This document shows positions 56,487 to 64,000 of a DNA stretch of 64,000 nt, piece by piece. Within the stretch, counting starts at the first letter, position 1; the number at the start of each line of letters is the position of its first letter. The notes under the pieces were generated by a model. It searched no databases, was not told where the DNA came from, and saw only the letters and a program-made list of their open reading frames with translations. Location: NCBI GenBank assembly GCA_948146395.1, contig OX411548.1:34542912-34606911 (forward strand), read 5' to 3'. Both the position numbers and the translations under genes were made by a program. Source of the stretch: Fragum whitleyi (Eukaryota > Mollusca > Bivalvia > Cardiida > Cardiidae).

Positions 56487-56738
56487 ATGACAATACATTA
56501 TTTTAACTCTAAGTTTTTTTGGAAAATCGCTATGGAGAATGAGACAAGTTTTATTATCTCAGGCCCTAGAGAAAATAAGATGACTTTCGCACTTTCGTGT
56601 CCCAACTGTTTCATTGTCATTGGAAAGAATGTATCAAAACAGGCATTCATGGATTGGCAAAAACATTTTAGGTCAAAGCACTGTAATTACCTTTTGAAAT
56701 GTAACAACTTAAGCCAAATCGTCGGCGCCTCCGTTTGA
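56487..56738 (+). CDS. Small ORF with a Cys/His motif, unassigned
   Basis: An 83-codon frame, or 68 codons from the internal ATG in IAMENETSF. It contains SCPNCFIVIG and, about 18 residues later, WQKHFRSKHC, giving C-x2-C..H-x4-H-C spacing that could bind zinc. It ends LKCNNLSQIVGASV. No promoter, splice sites or neighbours support it, and I do not recognise the family. It may be a remnant of a transposon or zinc-finger gene, or chance. Confidence 0.25.
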   Translation: MTIHYFNSKFFWKIAMENETSFIISGPRENKMTFALSCPNCFIVIGKNVSKQAFMDWQKHFRSKHCNYLLKCNNLSQIVGASV

Positions 56739-56947
56739 CACTAGTTACAAATTAAACACACTTAAGGTACAAAAAGGGCTTAATTAGGGGTTTATTAGAC
56801 GAGGTATTCTTGTGCAAAACTGGAGCTTTTGACAGCATAAAACAGCGACTTTCTAGTGTAACAACCCCTTAAATGACCCTAGGCGTACGTAAATTTTGTG
56901 AAATATTTGAGAAATCAATATGTGTGTTGTCCATTATCGATGAACAT

Positions 56948-57226
56948 TACAGAAAGAAAAATGAATTTAGCGACCACTGGTGGGACCACAAAAAGCGGTC
57001 GGTAAAGGGAATGGTAGTTTAGTACAAATTTTGTTTGCATGCAAGAAAAATAATTTTGATGAATGTGTATATTATTGCGAACTTCTCAAAAATCTCATTC
57101 ATTTACAATATTTTTTTAGACCAATTGTATCTACTTTATAGATATTGTGATTTAAAGAAATGGAAATTTTGAAAATGATTGCTAAATAGACGTGGTTTCT
57201 CGACCAAAGTGGTCGTATTTTCGAGG
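56948..57226. mobile_element. MITE, GAGCGACC family
   Basis: TACAGAAAG..TTTAGCGACCACTGGTGGGACCACAAAAAGCGG at the left and CTCGACCAAAGTGGTCG at the right. It lies inside the long candidate element. Confidence 0.45.
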
Positions 57227-57692
57227 TTTTCCCAAATTGACATATGTGACAGGCGGCGAAATTTAAGTTTAGGAACTATGCAAAAATAAAATGTCTGCAG
57301 TTAGAAACCTCGTGAATTTAAAAATTTGAATGATTTTGGAATGATTTTTCAATGAAAGTAAAGTGAGTGTGAGGAGCTAGTTTTGTGTGATTTTCAACGG
57401 AGATGAATTAACTGGATGAAATTAACTACAATGTTATCCCCCTTTAAAGATGTCTACGTAATTTTTATTTAATGTCTTCGCGGACTTTTCAGGCGCTTAA
57501 AAATCAACACCAACCAATGATATCATGCAGACGTTTGCATGAAATGTTAACGATTTTAGCGATTTCGAAACGTTTTTAACAATTTCGGGGCGTTTAGAAT
57601 TAAGTGATTGGAGTTGAATGATTGTGGGTGCTGAGTCGGAGTAATTTGTAACGGTTTTGATCGAGATTAGTGTAAATTTCATAATGTTATTA

Positions 57693-58373
57693 ACGGTAAT
57701 TTGGTAGCAACACTATGTACAAGGAACTTTAGTAATTTGGAAGGTTCCATGCGCTTTCTTCGTGATCTTTTCACGTCTATTTCGAATTTTAAAAATATAT
57801 ATATTGTTTGAAATAACATGTAACGCCATCAATTTACATCGAAAGAAACCTTATTCGATTCCATGAAAATGAACTGTTTCCAAAAGTACTTTCATATGGG
57901 CCGTTTCCTTAATGACTGACTAAGATTTACAGAAATACTTTGCAAACTAACGTAAAGTTCGAAACGCAATTGGTCAGAAAATAAAAAAAAACAACAACAA
58001 AAAATAGTACTATGGAGACTTCGTTATTACTTTATCTGGACAAAGTGAGAAATCGGACAAGTATGAAGATAAACGATCAGACGTTAGAAAGCGCCAGTGA
58101 GCTGATCAAAATCGCTGATAACATAAACTCCTGGCGACACTCTCTCTGGCAAGTTTAATGTTAACATTGTGTGAAATCATATCTTGTTACATGGTAACAT
58201 AACGGATTATCTACAAATAGTCTCTCATTTGACGGTCCGTTGAAGACCTATAGAACATTTATTTTAGAATACATTTACTCGAAGGCCTACTTTACGCAAA
58301 GGGATAAAATGATTAGTCACCAACTTTAAGATGCAACATTTTTTAATGATATAAAGTTAAACCTGCCCTGCGA
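57693..58373. other. Non-genic sequence
   Basis: No gene or element border is recognised. Confidence 0.4.
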
Positions 58374-58489
58374 TCAGGATGAAAACGTTAACGAAGCGCT
58401 TTCGAAATGATTACTCGCTTTGCACGTATGTGCATGTGCAAAGCGGGGTATCATCTCAAAGCGCTCGCGAAACGTTTTTTACATCCTGA
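58374..58489. repeat. Dispersed palindrome, TTTGCACG type
   Basis: TCAGGATGAAAACGTTAACGAAGCGCTTTCG..ACTCGCTTTGCACG faces CATGTGCAAAGCGGGGTATC..CAAAGCGCTCGCGAAACG..CATCCTGA. The outer CAGGATGAAAA and the core agree with the unit hairpins (19931 and others). The middle of the arms has diverged, with compensating changes on both sides. Confidence 0.7.
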
Positions 58490-58496
58490 ACACAAG

Positions 58497-58835
58497 GCTG
58501 TTTTAAGCGACCACTAACTGGAACACCAAAAAGCGGTCGCGAAAGAAAATAGCCGCTTATTACACGTTTTGTTTATAAATAAGAAACATTTTTTTATTGA
58601 ATATGCATACTATTGCGAAATTGTCAATAATCCTATGTTGTTAAAATTTTCTAGAATCTTCTCATAAGGGCGGTTCTGGTGAGTTTTACTAACAAAGGAT
58701 TCATTTCAACAATTTTTAGACTAAAAATAGGCCTGCATTAAAAGATGTTATGATTTAAAGAAGGAGATTTTGAAATCGGTCGCTCAAAAATATAATCGTT
58801 AAATAGACATGGTCGTTCGAGCAAGATTGACTGTA
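58497..58835. mobile_element. MITE, GAGCGACC/TACAGT family, inverted
   Basis: It reads in reverse: TTTTAAGCGACCACTAACTGG at the left and GGTCGTTCGAGCAAGATTGACTGTA at the right. The interior GAGTTTTACTAACAAAGGATT matches 49873-50259. Confidence 0.6.
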
Positions 58836-60169
58836 CCCTTGAATACTAAATATCTTGTTCTTTTTCTGTCCTTTAAAAAAACGTTTGATGTACGATGCAT
58901 TGTATTTATAAAGCAGTCGTATTTACGACTATATTCAAATCAAGCCACAACCATTTTTTATCAAATCGATACCAAGTGATTATTTTGAGTTGGCAATACA
59001 GCACTAATAAAAACAGTATTTTTGAAACTCTACTATGACATTCTTTCCCTCTAATTTTACTTGTTAGTAATGTTATTTATTCATTTATTCATTTTCGTTC
59101 GCTGCTTCCATTCACTCGATGACGAGAAAAATTTAGAACTATGCGAATTTTAAAGTAAAGGCATTTCGGAAATACAAATAATATAATTATTTTTAAATCG
59201 TTTTGGGAAGATTTTCATCTTGAAAACACGACCGATAACGTCTAAGAAGATTTGCATATCACCCTTTGCATCCCAATATCCATTCCGACAATTTGTCTCA
59301 CATCACTGGTTGTATAATCGTGAACTTATGTTGGATATCTACTGGAGGCTATGTAAGTCTGTTAGTGTTATCGTCAGCGTTCTTCAAAAACATAGTAACT
59401 ACAGCTTGTATAAAGCTGTAGTTACGATGTTTAAGCAGAACACAGACGTTATACTTGTGCGAGAAATACCGGGAACTCATTGTTAGGTACTAAAGCTGCC
59501 GCGATAAGACTAAAAGATCTTATGTCTCTTGGTTTGCTTTTTTTAAAAATCACTTGTCTATCTAACAGACTAAAAGAAAGTGATATGAGAGATAAGATAG
59601 TTATGTAGAATGCGATACAATTTCACCCCTGGTTGAGATAGGTGTTCAAGTATAGACCCCCTGAAAGTCTTATCAACATTCTTTTAGTCCATGGGTTAGA
59701 GTTACAAACAATGGAAGGCAGGAACCTTTTGGCTTGTCTGACGTTTAATTGTCATTGAGTGCGAAGTCTTCGATCACAATGGCTGAAAGTTATCTCATTT
59801 CTTTATCTGTTTGTTGAAAAGAACGAAAATTCCACCTTTTGGAATCTTTCGACAATATTTGTACCAATTCGTATTTAGATAGTTATCCATCAAAATGCTT
59901 GCGTCGGTGAATTGTTTTGTAAATGCCTCTTACAATTCTTTCTGTTTTCTTTTCTCTCTTTTTTTGTCTATCTCTTATTTTAAGTTGAAACAAGCCATTT
60001 TATATTTTATTTTAAAATCGCAGTTTTTTCTTCTATTTTACAATATCTAATTCATGATCATTGAGAAACATGTCGGCTGTTTAGGTCGTGGACCCGTAAT
60101 AGTTCCACAACATTTCGGAACTCATGATCGTTCACAATGTTTACTTACCACGGTTTCCTAATGAATACA
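58836..60169. other. Non-genic stretch with hairpin and SINE tail
   Basis: No gene is recognised. It contains the hairpin at 59378-59443 and a SINE tail fragment near 59460-59505 (GAGAAATACCGGGAACTC..TTGTTAGGTACTAAAGC). The 88-codon frame at 59220-59486 spans these and is not a gene. Confidence 0.4.
59378..59443. repeat. Hairpin with GTAACTACAGCTT core
   Basis: GCGTTCTTCAAAAACATAGT..CTACAGCTT pairs with AAGCTGTAGTTACGATGTTT..CAGAACAC. Related to 17906-17978. Confidence 0.7.
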
Positions 60170-60409
60170 TTCTTTTTATATGCCCAGACGGACGGGACGT
60201 ATTCTGGGATCACCCGTGCCGTCTGGCGTCCGGGCGTTCCGGCGTCCGGCGCCGTACAATTATTTGTCCGGAGCATAACTCTGTAACCTTATGTACGAAC
60301 TTCTTGAAACTTTGCATTTATATTTTTCTTCTCATGACGAAGTATAGGCGCTATTATCACGAAACTTCACGGGTAAATAGATCTCATTAAGAGAAAGTGT
60401 AGTGCAAAG
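60170..60409. mobile_element. Bivalve-type repeat, left part (split by LINE)
   Basis: CCCAGACGGACGGGACGTATTCTGGG, CGTCTGGCGTCCGGGCGTTCCGG and GAGCATAACTCTGTAACC, then AAACTTCACGGGTAAATAGATCTCATTAAG. The same last motif recurs after the LINE (62236-62270). No protein is encoded. Confidence 0.6.
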
Positions 60410-60418
60410 ATTTTAAAA

Positions 60419-61785
60419 TGGCTAGTGTTAAAGCCCTTTTTAAAGGAGGCGAAAAGAACGATCCTAATAACTATCGACCCATTTCAATTTTACCTACTTT
60501 ATCAAAGGTATTTGAGCGACACATCGCTAATCAGCTGAAAACCTATCTAAAACAAACAGGTATATTGTTTTCACAGCAATCTGGTTTCAGAGAAAATCAT
60601 TCGTGCCAAACTGCCCTTATTCGATTAGTAGATACGTGGTTATCAGAATTAGATCAAGGTAATATGGTGGGATCTGTGTTCCTTGATTTTAGAAAGGCGT
60701 TCGACCTTGTTGATCATGACATTCTCTTATATAAACTACAGCTACATCATTTCACATATAATACATGTAACTTATTTCGTTCATATCTAAGTGAAAGACG
60801 TCAAGTGGTTTAAAATGACACTGTTCAATCTGATATGAAACTAATTACATCAGGCGTTCCTCAGGGATCGATACTTGGACCTATTCTGTTTTTGATTTAC
60901 GTCAATGATCTTTCTTTAAATTTAACGTCAAACTTGGACATGTATGCTGATGATACAACACTACATAAATGTAGTTCTTCTGTACCGCTGATCAATAAAT
61001 ATTTGCAAGACGATCTTACAAGAATTGAACGATGGTGCAGACAAAACAACATGATTCTAAATCCCACTAAAACTACATGCATGCTAATAGGGTCTAAACA
61101 TAAAATAAAAAATAGTTCTGCATTAAACTTAAGTATAAACGGTATGCAAATCGAAAATGTTTCCTCTCAAAAGCTTTTAGGTGTACATATTGATAACACC
61201 TTAAACTGGGAAGTTCATGTTGATCAATTGTGTAGGAAATTGACATCACAGTTATACTTACTTAAAAGAATATGTAACTTTCTCACAATCGACACGAAAC
61301 AAATGTTTTATAATTCTTACATTACTCCGTATTTTGACTATGGGTGTATTCTTTGGAGCCATTGTAAATCCTCATCTATTCAAAGAGTTCATAAGATTCA
61401 AAAAAGAGCTGCACGAATTATTCTCTGCCAGCCAAAACGGTCTAATTCTGAGAAAAATTTCCTTTCTTTGAAATGGTTAACGTTTGAAAACAGACGTAAA
61501 TATTTCACGATTCTAATGGTTTACAAAACCATTCACGGGTTAGCTCCCTCCTATATGTCGAAATTTGTAACACTTAGTCATAACCAATTTTATGAATTAC
61601 GATCTGAATACTGCAACCAAATATCTCATAAATGTGCTCCCAAAACAGATTTTTTAAAGAAATCATTCTCATATACAGGTATGGAATTTTGGAATTCTAT
61701 TCCTCATAACCTACGAATGATTGAAAATGTATCTTGCTTTAAAAGATATTTGAAAAACTATTTGATGGAAAATAACGGGATTTAA
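60419..61785 (+). pseudogene. Truncated LINE reverse transcriptase, one nonsense codon
   Basis: The frame runs through with a single TAA at 60811-60813. It includes NNYRPISILPTLSKVFERH, SGFRENHSCQTAL, FLDFRKAFDLVDH (first catalytic aspartate), then GVPQGSILGP and MYADD (catalytic pair). The C-terminal region has LLGVHIDNTLNWEVH, FDYGCILWSH, IQKRAARIILC and YTGMEFWNSIPHNLR. Endonuclease and ORF1 are missing. It is the same broad family as the ORF2 at 31142-34216 but clearly a different subfamily. This copy cannot mobilise itself. Confidence 0.9.
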
Positions 61786-61869
61786 CCAGAACGGTTCCTT
61801 TTATTCATTACTGTGTATGTCTTATAAATAATTAATATCCTTTTCATTTCTGATCGTTGTTATAATCAA

Positions 61870-61910
61870 AATAATTATCATCACCATTATCATCATCATC
61901 ATCATTCCCA
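61870..61910. repeat. (ATC)n tract in LINE 3' region
   Basis: A short run of ATCATCATC with interruptions. Confidence 0.8.
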
Positions 61911-62124
61911 ATCATTACACGTTATCGTCATATTCATGTTTACTAGCATAATTTTAAATCATTACATATATCATTTCAAATGCATGAATTTATATGATGA
62001 TCAATACCTCCTATTGTTATAGAAGGCCTCATTGTAAATAAGTTCTTCATTGTATTGTTTGTATGATGACAGCTTAATGAGCTACCTTCTTTAAATAAAG
62101 ATTTTATTTTATTTTATTTTAAAA

Positions 62125-62400
62125 GAAGTTAACCATAACTCTACTTGGCGTTTTTCCTGAGTTATTGCCCTTTGTTGTTTTTCATATTTAGATCTTGTGC
62201 GGAGCATAATTCTAAAAGTATAGGAGCTATGATCATGAAACTTCATTGGTAAATAGATCTCATCAAGGGGAGGTACAATGTAAAAGAGCCATAACTCTGC
62301 TTGGGCTTATTTTTTGAGTTATTGCCCTTTATTATTATTCTTCATGCTTGAATCTTGTTCAGAGCTTATCTCTGATAGAATATGAGATTTGATCATAATA
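62125..62400. mobile_element. Bivalve-type repeat, right part (split by LINE)
   Basis: Two ~147-bp units share CCATAACTCTACTTGG, GAGTTATTGCCCTTT and TCTTGT(G/T)C(G/A)GAGC. They continue the repeat broken at 60409. A short ATAATAATA run ends it. Confidence 0.6.
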
Positions 62401-62529
62401 ATAATATACTCCTTCTACAATTATTCATCTGTCTGTCTACACAGAAAATGTCACTAAAGATATTCATTCAAAATCACTTCAATTCTACTCTTAACCCAAA
62501 GTTACATCAAGCTGTGTGACGGGCGTATC

Positions 62530-62672
62530 TTGTGACAGTTTGGCATCTTGTTTACATTTGTCTCCCACTAGCAGATTGAGGCCATGAAAGTATTCAATGG
62601 GAGTTTTGGTGCGAGAAGTACCAGGAATTTCATTGTAAGGTGCTCCGGCCTCTACGATATGGCAGAAAACGT
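62530..62672 (+). mobile_element. SINE copy, plus orientation
   Basis: TTGTCTCCCACTAGCAGATTGAGGCC leads to GAGAAGTACCAGGAATTTCATTG and the tail GGTGCTCCGGCCTC, the same tail as the minus-strand SINE at 3065-3297. The tRNA-like head is not recognisable. A 69-codon minus-strand frame across it (62491-62700) is not a gene. Confidence 0.5.
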
Positions 62673-62785
62673 TCAAACGAACAATCTCTTTTAGTTTCAT
62701 TTTTTTTCTTCCTAGTATATTCCCGATTCTCTTTTTTTCTTCCCTCGTTTGTTATCGACGTGCACTTGACGTATCAACGCATTTT

Positions 62786-63389
62786 ACAGTTAAGAACATC
62801 TCGAAATTGACGACATGAATGATATTGGAATGATATCGCAATGAAATTGAATGTCTACGAAGGGTGAATTTTGTATGAAATGAGCCTCTGCGTGAGATTT
62901 CCAACAATTTCAGACATGTCCGAAGCAAAGACTCTGACCAGTCTGTGTATACGCACAGTCTGTCCAGAGTCTTTACTATGCGTTTAGGAGATAGATAAGG
63001 TCTCAAATTATCTGTAGACTTTCATGTAGCTTAATATTTACAGTATGTGGCTTTCTACGCAACTCCATATTTGCATTTAACAAAAATTTCAAATTATTGG
63101 AAATGTCACACACAGGCTCAAATTAAAGGGAAGTAATCCAATATCGCTAATTTTGTTCAAGATGAACAAACTTAGCGATATTTATTACCTCCCTTCAATA
63201 AAATATGTAACCAGGTTCTATGAAGAACTTTCTATGCCTTCTCGAATCCATCATACGCTTACAAAATTGATCATATCATTTTAGTGATTTTGGGGCGTTT
63301 TTGAATGGCTTGAGTTAGTGTTTCGAATGAAAGAATGGGGCGCTTATTTTAATCTGAATGGCACTTAATTTCACGATGTTCTTAATTGT
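62786..63389. mobile_element. Foldback MITE, ACAGTTAAGAAC family
   Basis: The left end ACAGTTAAGAACATCTCGAAATTG and the right end AATTTCACGATGTTCTTAATTGT are inverted (604 bp). It carries two hairpins: GCAAAGACTCTGACCAGTCTGTG.. at 62927-62977 and AATATCGCTAATTTTGTTCA.. at 63143-63186. The second is shared with 25962-26713. Non-coding. Confidence 0.75.
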
Positions 63390-63613
63390 AGGCTCGTTAT
63401 ATATCGACTTCGCATCTTGGTTTACACTTTTTTATCCAAGATAAAAGAACTTTACAGCATATATCTGTCAAATGACCAAATGCAATGGAAGCATTTATCT
63501 TGTCAACATTTACCTTCAAAAATAAAACATGAAAAAACCTGATTGTTTAAGAACAATCAGGTATTGTAGAATAAGATCAGATTGCAAATATTTGCAGACT
63601 AATGTTTGGTTTT
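63390..63613. other. Non-genic sequence with hairpin
   Basis: A perfect hairpin, ACCTGATTGTT..AACAATCAGGT, lies at 63538-63561. Nothing else is seen. Confidence 0.5.
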
Positions 63614-64000
63614 ACAGTTAGTTACATCGTTAAATTGGCAATTCATATCATTCAAAACCATTCCAAATCGCTCACTCAGAGCCCCATTCATTCATACATT
63701 CCAAACACTCACTCAAAGCATTCAAAAATCCAAAATGACCAAAAAAGATTAAATTAATATCTACATCAAAAAATATATAAAAGAAAAATATCACAATTTC
63801 ACTGACATAATTGAATTTTTTAGCGTCTGATTGGTTCTTGAAGCAATAGGAAGCTATTTATAAAACTCGTATGCATATTTTATTAAAAGGAGGTAATAAA
63901 TAACTATAGTTTTGTTCATCCTTTACAGAATTTACGATACTGGATTACCTACCTTTAAGTTCACACAAAACTTAACACACATTCATTCAATTTCGTTCAA
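63614..64000. mobile_element. Foldback MITE, ACAGTTAAGAAC family, cut by window end
   Basis: The left end ACAGTTAGTTACATCGTTAAATTGGC is followed by the ATTC-rich subterminal motifs (CAAAACCATTCCAAATCGCTCACTC). The right end is not in the window. Confidence 0.6.

Larger units (their letters stand above)
55621..57692. mobile_element. Candidate long member of the ACATCGTGAAATT family
   Basis: The left end TACAGTTGGTTACATCGTGAAATTGACATTC and right end GTAAATTTCATAATGTTATTAACGG are inverted, and both carry the ATTC/GAAT-rich subterminal words (CAATCAAAACCATTC; GTAACGGTTTTGATCG). At 2.07 kb it is far longer than its relatives. It contains a large palindrome, a small ORF and another MITE. Alternatively these may be two separate fragments. 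Confidence 0.4.
60419..62115 (+). mobile_element. 5'-truncated CR1-group LINE
   Basis: It starts abruptly inside the reverse transcriptase and ends CTTCTTTAAATAAAGATTTTA followed by (TTTTA)n, with a 3' terminus similar to the LINE at 30690-36716 (AAATAAAGAT plus a short repeat). ATTTTAAAA at 60410-60418 and 62116-62124 may be the target duplication, though the A/T-rich tail makes this ambiguous. Truncation at the 5' end is typical of incomplete reverse transcription. Confidence 0.85.

Noticed and set aside
57497..57682. Short frame starting MKFTLISIKTVTN, similar to one at 37269-37529
   Set aside because: The similarity is the translated subterminal sequence of the ACATCGTGAAATT MITE family and not a shared protein.
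62491..62700. 69-codon minus-strand frame with normal-looking composition
   Set aside because: It overlaps a SINE copy (tail GGTGCTCCGGCCTC in the opposite orientation), so it is an antisense reading of a repeat.

Overview
The window looks like a gene-poor, repeat-rich stretch of an animal nuclear genome, most likely a bivalve mollusc. The base composition is A+T-rich, and nearly every coding signal is either a split eukaryotic gene or a transposon. Several repeats resemble types that I recall as common in bivalve genomes: 'GCTCACCTGAGCAC...GTGCTCAAGTGAGC' hairpins, 'AAGAGGGCC...TGGGTCGCTCACC' ends, 'GCCCCTG...CAGGGGC' hairpin ends, and short foldback elements. Species cannot be named from the sequence alone.

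The only host protein-coding genes I can support are two intact two-exon DMRT4/5-type (DMRTA-type) transcription factor genes on the minus strand. They lie at 40927-42732 and 50282-52068. Both have a 415-bp first exon with a complete DM zinc domain, an intron of about 0.7 kb with matching phase and GT/AG borders, and a second exon with the DMA domain. Each predicts 358 residues. They sit in two copies of a larger duplicated unit: unit II, 29850-43412, broken by a LINE, and unit III, 45272-52745. A third unit (unit I, 14670-20494) kept the flanks but lost about 1.7 kb, leaving only a 64-bp scrap of Dmrt exon 2.

Layout: 1-14670 is non-genic and holds a foldback element with an internal ~160-bp tandem array (1166-3015), tRNA-derived SINEs, MITEs and a dead Tc1-like element with intact ends (11371-12716). 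14670-20494 is unit I, with an 11-copy minisatellite. 20495-29850 is MITEs, simple repeats and another array element. 29850-43412 is unit II, invaded by a nearly full-length CR1-group LINE (30690-36716, minus strand) whose ORF1 carries an SGNH esterase-like domain and two CCHC knuckles. 43688-45265 is a dimeric satellite-like array ending exactly where unit III starts. 52746-64000 has SINEs, long palindromes, several MITEs and a 5'-truncated second LINE (60419-62115).

The two Dmrt copies differ by three residues in exon 1 (none in the DM domain, although synonymous changes occur there) and by about 14 residues in exon 2, some inside the DMA domain. Presence or absence of elements among the three units gives an internal relative chronology: the LINE, a GC-ended foldback element and a CTCTACCGG element entered unit II only, and the minisatellite expanded in unit I only. 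I see no CRISPR array, rRNA or bacterial-type operon. All percent-identity statements are by eye.
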